A stretch of DNA of 39,048 nucleotides from Cellulomonas sp. (lineage in GTDB: Bacteria; Actinomycetota; Actinomycetes; Actinomycetales; Cellulomonadaceae): assembly GCA_031178625.1 (NCBI GenBank), contig JAPSIR010000003.1, positions 6,424 to 45,471 on the forward strand, read 5' to 3'. Of the stretch, positions 24,568 to 32,480 are shown in pieces. Every line of letters begins with the position of its first letter. Within the stretch, counting starts at the first letter, position 1. A program made the translations under genes and the position numbers. The notes beneath the pieces were generated by a model. It was given only the letters and a program-made list of their open reading frames with translations, was not told the DNA's origin and did not search any database.

Positions 24568-24573
24568 TGGGAT
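24568..24573 (+). promoter_or_regulatory. -10-like box of a leaderless start for the histidine kinase
   Basis: TGGGAT is six bases upstream of GTG 24580 with no Shine-Dalgarno in between, the same spacing seen before several other genes here. Confidence 0.4.
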
Positions 24574-24579
24574 GGGCGT

Positions 24580-25845
24580 GTGCTCACCGCCCTGCGCCGC
24601 CACGCGGCCACCGCGACCGGCCGGTGGCGGCTCGCGCGCGCGTCCGGCGCGACCGACCGTGCCGACGCCCTGGGCCTCCTGCTGCTCGGTCTGGTCCTGC
24701 TCGCGCTCGACGTCGGCGGGGTCGGGCCGACCACGCCGCTCGTCGACGTGGCCGCGCCGCGCTGGTGGCAGGCCGGGCTCCTGCTCGTGGCGGTGCTGCT
24801 GCTGGTCGCCAAGCGGCGTCGGCCCGTCGCGGTGCTGCTGGCGGTGGTCGCGCTGGCGGTGGCCGACACGCTGCTCGGCGGCGCGCTCGGCATGTACCTC
24901 GTGCTGTTCGACGCGCTCTTCGCGGTCGCCGTGCACGCGGGGGCGCGGGCGCGCCGGGTCGCGCAGGGCACCGTCCTCGTCGGGGCGGTCGCGGCGGCCG
25001 TCGCCGCCGTCGCGGCCGGGTGGTCGGCGCGGGACGTCGTCCAGGTGGTGCTGGCCGTCGTCGCGCTGTTCCTCACGCCGTTCTGGTGGGGCGGGGACGT
25101 GCGGCGCACCGAGGAGCTCGCACGGTCGGAGGCGCAGCGGGCGGACCTCGAGCAGCAGCGCGCCGACCTGGAGCGGGAGCGGGCGGACCTGGCTGCGGCG
25201 CACGCGGACGACGCCGCGCGGATCGCCGCCCTCGACCGGGCCTCCGCGGTGCAGGACGAGCGCACGCGCATGGCCCGCGACCTGCACGACGCCGTCGCGG
25301 GGCACCTGTCCGCCGTCGCGATCCACGCGGAGGCCGCGCTCGCGGGGGCCCCCGACCAGGACCGGGACCGCGCCGCGCTGGGAGCCGTGCGGGCGGCTGC
25401 GCTCGACGCGCTCACGGAGATGCGGGCGATGATCCTGGTGCTGCGCGCGGGCGCCGACGCCGACGACGTCCCCGCGCCGCCCGGGCTCGACCGGGTCGCG
25501 GCGCTCGACGTCGACGTCCACCCCGCCGCGCTGCCGGCGGTGTCCGCGGCCGTCGGGCAGACCGCCTACCGCATCGTCCAGGAGGCCGTCACGAACGCGC
25601 ACAAGCACGGCGCCGGTCGCCCCTCGCTCACCGTCCGCGCCGACGGCCGCACGCTGCACCTGGAGGTCCGCAACGCCATGCCCGCCGCCGCCCCCCCGCA
25701 CCCTGTGCCGTCGTCGTCGACCGGCCTGACGACGATGCGCGAGCGCGCCGCGACGCTCGGCGGCACCGCCACGGCCGGCCCCGACGGCAACGCGTGGGTC
25801 GTGCGCGTCGCGCTGCCCCTCGACCCGGCGGCGGTGCCGGCGTGA
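24580..25845 (+). CDS. Sensor histidine kinase, NarL/DesK class
   Basis: 421 residues from GTG 24580. Four to five membrane segments (about 30-170), then a charged coiled coil (175-225). The HisKA_3 motif MARDLHDAVAGHLSAVAIHAE has phosphoacceptor His236. The ATPase domain shows AYRIVQEAVTNAHKHG (N-box Asn339) and GLTTMRERAATLGG. Little sequence lies outside the membrane, so it probably senses a signal in or at the membrane, as DesK-type kinases do. Its stop overlaps the response regulator start (GTGA), so the two are made together. No target gene is obvious; neighbours at 23765 and 26601 are membrane proteins. Confidence 0.93.
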   Translation: MLTALRRHAATATGRWRLARASGATDRADALGLLLLGLVLLALDVGGVGPTTPLVDVAAPRWWQAGLLLVAVLLLVAKRRRPVAVLLAVVALAVADTLLGGALGMYLVLFDALFAVAVHAGARARRVAQGTVLVGAVAAAVAAVAAGWSARDVVQVVLAVVALFLTPFWWGGDVRRTEELARSEAQRADLEQQRADLERERADLAAAHADDAARIAALDRASAVQDERTRMARDLHDAVAGHLSAVAIHAEAALAGAPDQDRDRAALGAVRAAALDALTEMRAMILVLRAGADADDVPAPPGLDRVAALDVDVHPAALPAVSAAVGQTAYRIVQEAVTNAHKHGAGRPSLTVRADGRTLHLEVRNAMPAAAPPHPVPSSSTGLTTMRERAATLGGTATAGPDGNAWVVRVALPLDPAAVPA

Positions 25846-26558
25846 GCGGCGACGCGGTCGGCAAGGACGGGGACGGGATGGTCGGCGCGCGTGTGCGCGT
25901 GCTCCTCGCCGACGACCACGGCGCGATCCGCGCGGGGCTGCGGCTCATGCTCGAGCAGTCCGGCGACGTGCAGGTCGTGGGCGAGGCCGGGGACGGCGAG
26001 GTGGCGGTGCGGCAGGCGCGGGCCCTGCGCCCGGACGTCGTGCTCATGGACGTCCGCATGCCCGGCACGGACGGCATCACCGCCACCGAGGCGATCGTGC
26101 GCGAGGGCCTCGCCGAGGTCGTCGCGCTGACGACGTTCGACCTCGACGAGTACGTGGTCGGCATGGTCCGCGCGGGGGCCGCCGGGTTCCTGCTCAAGTC
26201 GGTCGGCGCCGCGGAGCTCGTCGACGCGGTGCGGCGCGTGGCCGCGGGCGAGGGCGTGCTCGCCCCGGAGGTGACGCGCCGGCTGCTCGACGCCGTGGCC
26301 GGGCGCGTCCCGCTGGGCGAGCCGCCCGCCGACGACACCGCGCCCGCCACCGCCGACGACCCGCGCCTCGCCGCGCTCACCGCCCGGGAGCGCGAGGTGC
26401 TGGCCGGGCTCGGCGAGGGGCTCTCCAACGCCCAGCTCGCGGAACGCCTCGTCGTGTCGCCGACCACCGTGAAGTCGCACGTCAGCCGCGTGCTGGGCAA
26501 GCTGGGCGTCCGCTCCCGGCTGCAGGCCGGCGTGCTGGCGCGGGACCTCCTGCGCTGA
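25842..26558 (+). CDS. Response regulator, NarL/FixJ family
   Basis: 238 residues from GTG 25842, which overlaps the kinase stop; ATG 25878 is an alternative that removes 12 non-conserved residues. The receiver domain has acidic pair Asp24-Asp25 (LLADDH), phosphoacceptor Asp70 (VVLMDVRMPG), and Lys119 (FLLKS). The LuxR-type helix-turn-helix fills the C-terminus (LTAREREVLAGLGEGLSNAQLAERLVVSPTTVKSHVSRVLGKLGV, about 178-222). A Pro/Asp/Ala linker (about 158-175) separates them. A DNA-binding partner of the adjacent kinase. Confidence 0.95.
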   Translation: MSGDAVGKDGDGMVGARVRVLLADDHGAIRAGLRLMLEQSGDVQVVGEAGDGEVAVRQARALRPDVVLMDVRMPGTDGITATEAIVREGLAEVVALTTFDLDEYVVGMVRAGAAGFLLKSVGAAELVDAVRRVAAGEGVLAPEVTRRLLDAVAGRVPLGEPPADDTAPATADDPRLAALTAREREVLAGLGEGLSNAQLAERLVVSPTTVKSHVSRVLGKLGVRSRLQAGVLARDLLR

Positions 26559-26570
26559 CGACGCTGACGG
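26553..26570 (+). repeat. 9-bp tandem repeat spanning a stop codon
   Basis: CGCTGACGA and CGCTGACGG adjoin; the first contains the TGA of the response regulator gene. Short enough to arise by chance in this GC-rich DNA, but it parallels longer cases at 853, 2494 and 38988. Confidence 0.45.
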
Positions 26571-26600
26571 CCGCCCGGCCCGCTCGGGGGGGCACCCGGG

Positions 26601-27293
26601 CTACGGCGTCCGGTTGAGTATGAACAGCATGCCCGCGAGGTTCAGCACGAAGTGGATCGAGAACGCCCAGAAGAACCCCTTGGTCTCCTGGACGGACTTC
26701 GCCAGGACGAACCCGAGGAACGCCGACATGAGTGCACCCACGAGTCCGTTCGGCGCGACGCCCCAGAAGTGGAACACGCCGAAGACGAGCGACCCCATGG
26801 CCAGCCCGTACACCCGGGAGCCCGTGTCGTTGTCGCCCATGGTGACGTAGGGGAGCCGGAAGACAGCTTCCTCCGTGAACGCGTTCATGGCCGCGAACGG
26901 GACCACCAGGGCGACGTAGGCCCAGTGGAACGTGAAGCCGGCCGGGAGCATCTGGAGGAAGGTCGCCACCCCGACGATCAGCATCATGACGAGAGCGAGG
27001 GACCACCCGTCGGCCTCCCACCTCCCGCCGCCCGATCTGCCGAGGAGCGGACGCATCTCGCCCGTCCGGTTCAGGTTCAGGTAGGCGAGCCGCAGCCTCC
27101 CCGCGAAGGCGTAGGTCAGGAGCAGGGCGAGGCCGGCGACCGGCAGGGCGCTCAGCTGGTAGTTCAGGAGGCGGTTGACGAGGTGGCTCTCGAAGGGGCT
27201 GAACCGGAACAGCGGCGTGCTGGAGACGACGAAGAGCAGACCGGCGGTCAGCACCATGAGGAGGGAGAACGCAGTCAGCCTCGCAGCTCGCAC
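26601..27293 (-). CDS. CPBP family intramembrane glutamic endopeptidase-like protein
   Basis: 230 residues from GTG 27293; the frame extends to GTG 27353 but those 20 residues are basic and non-conserved, and a CACGAT box six bases before 27293 fits a leaderless start. Six or seven membrane segments. The CPBP (Abi/CAAX protease) motifs are present: EEAVFR (Glu141, Glu142, Arg146), FGVFHFWG (His175) and SIHFVLN (His214). Family members cleave prenylated or peptide substrates in the membrane, or act in bacteriocin self-protection and maturation. No peptide gene is seen next to it. Codon choice looks a little less GC-biased than its surroundings, judged by eye. Confidence 0.88.
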   Translation of the reverse strand: MRAARLTAFSLLMVLTAGLLFVVSSTPLFRFSPFESHLVNRLLNYQLSALPVAGLALLLTYAFAGRLRLAYLNLNRTGEMRPLLGRSGGGRWEADGWSLALVMMLIVGVATFLQMLPAGFTFHWAYVALVVPFAAMNAFTEEAVFRLPYVTMGDNDTGSRVYGLAMGSLVFGVFHFWGVAPNGLVGALMSAFLGFVLAKSVQETKGFFWAFSIHFVLNLAGMLFILNRTP

Positions 27294-27299
27294 GGGCCC

Positions 27300-27305
27300 A
27301 TCGTG
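27300..27305 (-). promoter_or_regulatory. -10-like box of a leaderless start for the CPBP gene
   Basis: CACGAT on the minus strand ends six bases before GTG 27293, and no Shine-Dalgarno is present. Confidence 0.4.
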
Positions 27306-27408
27306 CCAGTGCCGCGCCACGCCCACGTCCGAACTGCGCCGGCGTCCTCGCACGGCTCCGGGCCGCCGCCGGGCGCGGAGGTCCGAGGACGTCGGCGTGG
27401 ACGCGGGG

Positions 27409-28266
27409 TCACGCCATGGCGGCGCGCAGGCCGTCGGCGAGCGACGTCGTCGGGCGGCCGATCAGCGTGCGCAGGTGGTCGGTGGCGTCGGCGAGCTCGC
27501 CCGCCGCGATGTTCCCGTCGAGTGCGACGACGAACCCGGCCGTGCCCTCGTCGAGGCCCGCGCCCGTGAGGATCGCGGTGTGCTCGGCGGCGTCGACCCG
27601 GCGGTACGTCACCGGACGGCCGAGCAGCTCGGTCGCGACCGCGGCCAGCTCGTCGAAGTCCCACGCGACGTCGCCCGTCAGCTCGTAGGTCCGGCCCTCG
27701 TGGCCGCTGCCCGTCAGGACGGCGACGGCGCCCGCGGCGAGATCGGCGCGCGTGGCCGACGCGACCCGTCCGTCGCCGACCGACGCGACGATCTCGCCGG
27801 TCGCCGCCGCCTGCTGCAGCGTCGGCACGTAGTTCTCCGTGTACCAGTTGTTGCGCAGCACGGTCACGGGCAGGCCGGACGCGGCGAGCATCTCCTCGGT
27901 CGCCTTGTGGTCGGGCGCGAGGACGAGCGACGACGTGTCCGCGTGCGGCGCGGACGTGTAGACGACGTGCCCGACGCCCGCCGCGACGGCGGCGTCGACG
28001 ACGGCGCGGTGCTGGTCGAGCCGCTTGCCCGGCTCGCTGCCCGAGACGAGCAGGACCGCGTCGGCGTCCGTGAACCCGGCGGCGACAGTCTCGGGGCGGT
28101 CGTAGTCGAGCGTCACGACGCGCACGCCGCGCTCGGCGAGGTCGGCGAGCCGCTCGGTGGCGCGGCCTCCGGCGACGACGTCGGACGGTGCGACGCCCGC
28201 GTCGAGCAGGCCCTCCACGACGAGACGGCCCAGGTGACCGGTGGCTCCGGTGACGACGATCGACAT
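27409..28266 (-). CDS. NmrA-like NAD(P)-binding reductase (QorB-like)
   Basis: 285 residues from ATG 28266, with a strong AGGAGGAGC ribosome binding site. The Rossmann loop is VVTGATGHLG (4-13). VGHVVYTSAPHADTSSLVLAPDHKATEEMLAASGLPVTVLRNNWYTENY is the pattern of the NmrA/QorB (NAD(P)H:quinone oxidoreductase 2) atypical short-chain dehydrogenases, which lack the standard Tyr-x-x-x-Lys site. Roles range from quinone reduction to redox sensing. Divergent from the flavin oxidoreductase gene at 28512 with a 245-bp gap containing a perfect 18-bp palindrome. Confidence 0.9.
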   Translation of the reverse strand: MSIVVTGATGHLGRLVVEGLLDAGVAPSDVVAGGRATERLADLAERGVRVVTLDYDRPETVAAGFTDADAVLLVSGSEPGKRLDQHRAVVDAAVAAGVGHVVYTSAPHADTSSLVLAPDHKATEEMLAASGLPVTVLRNNWYTENYVPTLQQAAATGEIVASVGDGRVASATRADLAAGAVAVLTGSGHEGRTYELTGDVAWDFDELAAVATELLGRPVTYRRVDAAEHTAILTGAGLDEGTAGFVVALDGNIAAGELADATDHLRTLIGRPTTSLADGLRAAMA

Positions 28267-28357
28267 GGCTGCTCCTCCTGCGTGCGGCGCCGGGCGGACG
28301 TCCCGACGACCGCCCCAACCGGCGCGGGAGCCCGCTGCTTCCCGCGCACGGCGCCGT

Positions 28358-28375
28358 GTCGCCCGGCCGGGCGAC
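28358..28375. promoter_or_regulatory. 18-bp perfect palindrome between divergent genes
   Basis: GTCGCCCGGCCGGGCGAC is fully self-complementary, with no spacer. It lies 92 bases from the NmrA-like start and 137 bases from the oxidoreductase start, a plausible place for a shared operator; no regulator is encoded next to it. Confidence 0.4.
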
Positions 28376-28511
28376 GCCGGGGGACGCGCGGCCCTCCCGG
28401 TGACCGGCCGTCGAACGCGACCCGACCACAGCCCCACGATCGCGCGACGGCGTCCCCACCGGCACCGGCTCCGGAGGCGGGACACCCGTCCAACCGGTAG
28501 GAACGTGACCC

Positions 28512-29543
28512 ATGGTGCGCGTCGGACTCCACAACTCACACGAGCAGGTCCACCCCTCGGCGCTGCTCGCGGCGACGCAGCTGGCGGAGCAGCGCGGCTT
28601 CGAGGCCGCGATGTGCTCCGACCACTGGGCGCCGTGGTCGGCGGCGCAGGGGCACTCGGGCTTCGCCTGGACGTGGCTGGGGTCGGCGCTCGCGTCGACG
28701 CGGCTGCCGTTCGGCGTGGTCAACGCGCCGGGGCAGCGGTACCACCCGGCGATCATCGCGCAGGCGGCGGCGACGCTCTCGGCGATGTACCCGGGCCGGT
28801 TCTGGGTGGCGCTCGGCTCGGGCCAGAACATGAACGAGCACATCACCGGCGACCCGTGGCCGGAGAAGGCCGTGCGCGACGCACGCCTCGTCGAGTGCGT
28901 CGAGATCATCCGCGCGCTCCTCGACGGCGAGGAGGTCACGCACGACGGCCTCGTGCGCGTCGACCGGGCCAAGCTGTGGACGCTGCCCGACGTGAAGCCG
29001 CTGCTCATCGGGCCCGCCGTGACGCCGGAGACGGCGGCCCGCCACGCCCGCTGGGCCGACGGGCTCGTCACCGTCAACCAGCCACCGGACACGCTGCGCG
29101 CCATCGTCGACGCCTACCGGTCGGCCGGCGGGCGCGGCGAGATCTCGCTGCAGGTGCACGTCGCGTACGCGCCGGACGTCGACGAGGCGCTGCGCCTCGC
29201 GCGCACGCAGTGGGCGGGCAACGCCGTCGGCCCGCCGCTCGCGTGGGAGCTGGACACCCCGGAGGCGTTCGACCGGGCCGCCGCCGACGTCACGGACGAG
29301 ACGCTGCACGAGTCGGTCGTCATCGACGACGACCCGGCGCGCATGGCGGACCGCGTCGCCGCGCTCGCGGAGATCGGCTTCGACGCGGTGTACCTGCACC
29401 AGGTCGCGACCGACGTCGTCGCGTCCGACGAGAAGCACCCCCACGCCACGCCCACGGTGACGCCCGCGCCGTCGTCGCTCGAGGCGTTCGTCGACCTCGC
29501 GGCCGAGCACCTGCTGCCCGTGCTGAAGCAGGTGCGCGCATGA
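28512..29543 (+). CDS. LLM class flavin-dependent oxidoreductase (TIGR03885-like)
   Basis: 343 residues from ATG 28512. A luciferase-fold barrel: MVRVGLHNSHEQVHPSALLAATQLAEQRGFEAAMCSDHWAPW, RYHPAIIAQAAATLSAMYPGRFWVALGSGQNMNEHITG, VDRAKLWTLPDVKPLLIGPAVTPETAARHARWADGLVTV. The pattern fits the group annotated as non-F420 flavinoid oxidoreductases (TIGR03885), as I recall that family. The stop overlaps the GH13 gene's ATG (ATGA), so the two proteins are translationally coupled. Why an oxidoreductase should be coupled to an alpha-glucan enzyme is not known; both being needed for one stress or storage response is a guess. TAGGAA at 28498-28503 may be the -10 box. Confidence 0.88.
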   Translation: MVRVGLHNSHEQVHPSALLAATQLAEQRGFEAAMCSDHWAPWSAAQGHSGFAWTWLGSALASTRLPFGVVNAPGQRYHPAIIAQAAATLSAMYPGRFWVALGSGQNMNEHITGDPWPEKAVRDARLVECVEIIRALLDGEEVTHDGLVRVDRAKLWTLPDVKPLLIGPAVTPETAARHARWADGLVTVNQPPDTLRAIVDAYRSAGGRGEISLQVHVAYAPDVDEALRLARTQWAGNAVGPPLAWELDTPEAFDRAAADVTDETLHESVVIDDDPARMADRVAALAEIGFDAVYLHQVATDVVASDEKHPHATPTVTPAPSSLEAFVDLAAEHLLPVLKQVRA

Positions 29544-31234
29544 GGATCCGCGACACCGGCGACCTGTGGTGGAAGAACGCGGTCGTGTACTGCCTCGACG
29601 TCGAGACGTACATGGACTGGAACGACGACGGCATCGGCGACCTGCCCGGCCTGATCCAGCGCATCGACCACCTCGCCGAGCTGGGCGTGACGTGCCTGTG
29701 GCTCATGCCGTTCTACCCGACGGCCGACAAGGACGACGGCTACGACATCAGCGACTACTACGGCGTCGACGAGCGCCTGGGTGACGCGGGCGACGTCGTC
29801 GAGCTCGTCCGCACGGCACGCGACCGCGGCATCCGCGTGATCACGGACCTCGTCGTCAACCACACGTCGGACCGGCACCCGTGGTTCCGGTCGGCGCGCC
29901 GCTCCCCGGACAGCCCGTACCGCGACTTCTACGTGTGGCGCACCGACCCGCCGCCGGACACGAGCGACCAGGTGGTCTTCCCGGACCAGGAGGACGGCAT
30001 CTGGACGTGGGACGAGCAGGCGCAGGCCTGGTACCGGCACCGGTTCTACAAGCACCAGCCGGACCTCAACACGGCGAACCCGCAGGTCCGGGACGCGATC
30101 GCCAAGGTCGTCGGCTACTGGGCCGAGGTCGGCATGTCCGGCTTCCGGGTCGACGCGGTGCCGTTCTTCCTCGCCGACGCGGCGAACGACCCGCACGACG
30201 AGGTCGACCACCCGCACGAGTTCCTCCAGCAGCTGCGCACCTTCCTGTCGCGGCGCACCCGTGACGCGATCCTCATGGGCGAGGTGAACCTGCCGTACGA
30301 CGAGCAGCTGCTCTTCTTCGGCGACCACGACGGCGACGGCCGGCACGAGGGCGAGGAGCTCAACCTCCAGTTCGACTTCAACCTCAACCAGCAGCTGTAC
30401 CTGGCGCTGGCCCGGCAGGACGCCGACGTGCTGGCCGCCGCCCTCGAGACGCGCCCGCCGATCCCGCGCGACGCCCAGTGGGCGGTGTTCGTGCGCAACC
30501 ACGACGAGCTCACGCTCGACAAGCTCTCCGACGAGGAGCGCCAGGAGGTGTTCGACGCCTTCGGCCCCGACGAGGACATGCAGCTGTACGGGCGCGGCCT
30601 GCGCCGCCGGCTGCCCCCGATGCTCGACGGCGACCCCCGCCGCGTGCGGATGGTGTACTCCCTGCTCTTCACGCTGCCGGGCACGCCCGTGCTGTTCTAC
30701 GGCGAGGAGATCGGCATGGGCGAGAACCTCGCCGCCGACGGCCGCCTCGCCGTCCGGACGCCCATGCAGTGGACGTCGGGCAAGAACGGCGGCTTCTCGT
30801 GCGCCGCGCCGTCGAAGCTGTCGGGCCCGGTCGTCGAGGGCGCCTTCGCGCCCGAGCACGTCAACGTCTCCGCGCAGCGCCGCGACCCCGACTCGCTCCT
30901 GTCGTTCGTGCAGCTGCTCGCGCGGCGGTACCGCGAGTGCCCCGAGCTCGGCTGGGCGGAGCGGGCGGAGATCCTGAAGCAGCCGCACGCGTCGGTGCTC
31001 GCGCACCGGTGCACGTGGCAGGAGGCGTCGATGATCGCGGTGCACAACCTCGGCCCGGACGCCGTGACCGTGCCGCTGCAGCTCGACGACGCGGACGAGC
31101 ACCACCGGCTCGTCGACCTGCTGCGCGACGACCAGCACGCCCTCGACGCGGACGGCTGCACGGAGATCGAGCTCGAGGGGTACGGGTACCGCTGGCTGCG
31201 GGTCGTGCGACCGGACTCGCGCCGGCTGCTCTGA
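29540..31234 (+). CDS. GH13 alpha-amylase family enzyme (trehalose synthase-like)
   Basis: 564 residues from ATG 29540. All four GH13 regions are present: DLVVNHTS (103-110), GFRVDAVPF with nucleophile Asp205, ILMGEVN with acid/base Glu248, and FVRNHDEL with Asp322. WWKNAVVYCLDVETYMDWNDDGIGD at the start and FDFNLNQQLYLALAR and LPGTPVLFYGEEIGMGENL later resemble trehalose synthase (TreS), but there is no maltokinase domain. There is no signal peptide, so it acts in the cytoplasm, probably on maltose, trehalose or short glucans. Its exact reaction is not decided by the motifs. A large hairpin follows the stop. Confidence 0.9.
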   Translation: MRIRDTGDLWWKNAVVYCLDVETYMDWNDDGIGDLPGLIQRIDHLAELGVTCLWLMPFYPTADKDDGYDISDYYGVDERLGDAGDVVELVRTARDRGIRVITDLVVNHTSDRHPWFRSARRSPDSPYRDFYVWRTDPPPDTSDQVVFPDQEDGIWTWDEQAQAWYRHRFYKHQPDLNTANPQVRDAIAKVVGYWAEVGMSGFRVDAVPFFLADAANDPHDEVDHPHEFLQQLRTFLSRRTRDAILMGEVNLPYDEQLLFFGDHDGDGRHEGEELNLQFDFNLNQQLYLALARQDADVLAAALETRPPIPRDAQWAVFVRNHDELTLDKLSDEERQEVFDAFGPDEDMQLYGRGLRRRLPPMLDGDPRRVRMVYSLLFTLPGTPVLFYGEEIGMGENLAADGRLAVRTPMQWTSGKNGGFSCAAPSKLSGPVVEGAFAPEHVNVSAQRRDPDSLLSFVQLLARRYRECPELGWAERAEILKQPHASVLAHRCTWQEASMIAVHNLGPDAVTVPLQLDDADEHHRLVDLLRDDQHALDADGCTEIELEGYGYRWLRVVRPDSRRLL

Positions 31235-31238
31235 CGCC

Positions 31239-31279
31239 CGGCGCGCGGGTGCACCCCGGCGGAGGACGCCCGCGCGCCG
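31239..31279 (+). terminator. Terminator-like hairpin after the GH13 gene
   Basis: CGGCGCGCGGG (31239-31249) pairs perfectly with CCCGCGCGCCG (31269-31279), starting five bases after the stop codon. The loop is 19 bases and no T-run follows. Confidence 0.6.
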
Positions 31280-31382
31280 AAGCGTTTCGGCATCGGACCT
31301 CTCGGCATACGTCCAGGTTCGTCGCGTAGCGTCTCCGCGTCCGCCGCCTCATCGGGCGGGACCCGAAGTGACGGAGGACCCC

Positions 31383-32357
31383 GTGCGCCGCACGACCACC
31401 GCTCGACCCGCCGCGCGCCGGCTCGCCGCGGCCGCCCTCGCCCTCACGCTGGGCGTCGGCCTGGCCGCCTGCTCCGGCGAGGCCGGCGACGACGCCACCA
31501 CGCCCGCGCCCACCGACACCGCGTCGGCCGCGGCGGAGCCCACGGCCAGCGCCGAGGACGTCGCCGCGCTCGAGGGCGTCACCGTCGAGGGCGACCTCGG
31601 CGCGAAGCCCACCGTCGGCCTGCCCAGCACGCCGTTCGAGGTCTCGGCGCCCGTCGCCCGCCTCGTCGACGAGGGCACCGGCGCGGAGATCGGCGAGGGC
31701 GACCTCATCGACATGAACACGGTGTGGGTCAACGGCACCGACGGCTCCGAGGTCTCGACCACCTACGGCAGCACGCCCGAGAAGCTCATGGTCAGCCCCG
31801 ACATGCTCCCCCCGGCGCTCGTCGACCTGCTGGTCGGCGGCAAGGTCGGCCTGCGGTTCGCGTTCGCCAGCCCCGCCGAGGGCGGCTCGACCGTCGCCGT
31901 CGCCGAGGTCATCGGCGCCGTGCCGCCGCGCGCGCAGGGCACGGACGTGCCCGCCGTCGAGGGCCTGCCCACGGTCACCCTCGCGGAGAACGGCGAGCCG
32001 TCGCTCGAGCCCGCGTCCGGTGACGCCCCGGCCGGTCTGACCGTGCAGCCGCTCATCCAGGGCGAGGGCCCGGCCGTCGAGGCCGGCCAGACCGTGTTCG
32101 TGCAGTACAGCGGCTGGCTGTGGGACGGCACGCCGTTCGACTCCTCGTGGAGCCGCAACCAGCTGTTCCCGGTCGCCAACATCGGGCAGGGCCAGGTCAT
32201 CGCCGGCTGGAACGAGGGCCTCGTCGGCCAGAACGTCGGCAGCCAGGTCATGCTCGTGGTGCCGCCGGAGAAGGGCTACGGCGAGCAGGGGTCCGGCGAG
32301 ACGATCCCGCCGAACGCGACGCTCGTCTTCGTCGTCGACATCGTGGGCATCGGCTGA
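31383..32357 (+). CDS. FKBP-type peptidyl-prolyl isomerase lipoprotein
   Basis: 324 residues from GTG 31383, with GGAGG at 31372-31376; the in-frame GTG 31368 lies upstream of that site. A lipobox LAAC gives lipidated Cys30, followed by a Thr/Ser/Ala/Pro-rich tether. Two FKBP units follow. The first (about 80-190) is degenerate: GEGDLIDMNTVWVNGTDG lacks the FD.S motif. The second (about 235-324) is canonical: VFVQYSGWLWDGTPFDSSW, VIAGWNEGLVGQNVGSQVMLVVPPEKGYGEQG, TLVFVVDIVGI. It should catalyse proline isomerisation in exported proteins on the outer face of the membrane. Confidence 0.93.
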   Translation: MRRTTTARPAARRLAAAALALTLGVGLAACSGEAGDDATTPAPTDTASAAAEPTASAEDVAALEGVTVEGDLGAKPTVGLPSTPFEVSAPVARLVDEGTGAEIGEGDLIDMNTVWVNGTDGSEVSTTYGSTPEKLMVSPDMLPPALVDLLVGGKVGLRFAFASPAEGGSTVAVAEVIGAVPPRAQGTDVPAVEGLPTVTLAENGEPSLEPASGDAPAGLTVQPLIQGEGPAVEAGQTVFVQYSGWLWDGTPFDSSWSRNQLFPVANIGQGQVIAGWNEGLVGQNVGSQVMLVVPPEKGYGEQGSGETIPPNATLVFVVDIVGIG

Positions 32358-32381
32358 CACCACCCCGCAGCGGTCCGCAGC

Positions 32382-32419
32382 ACAGGACCGCCGGCCCCGC
32401 CAGGGACCGGCGGTCCTGT
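32382..32419 (+). terminator. Hairpin terminator after the FKBP gene
   Basis: A perfect 13-bp stem (32382-32394 with 32407-32419) and 12-base loop, 25 bases after the stop. No T-run. It ends well before the next gene's TACGCT promoter-like box near 32441. Confidence 0.7.
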
Positions 32420-32480
32420 CGCGTCCGGGCCCGCCGCCCTACGCTGGCCGGACCAGTTCCTCCAGCGTGGGAGGCCCCCG

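Noticed and set aside
24454-24579. An N-terminal extension of the histidine kinase starting at 24454
   Set aside because: The extra residues are hydrophilic and non-conserved, no ribosome binding site precedes them, and GTG 24580 has a well-placed -10-like box.
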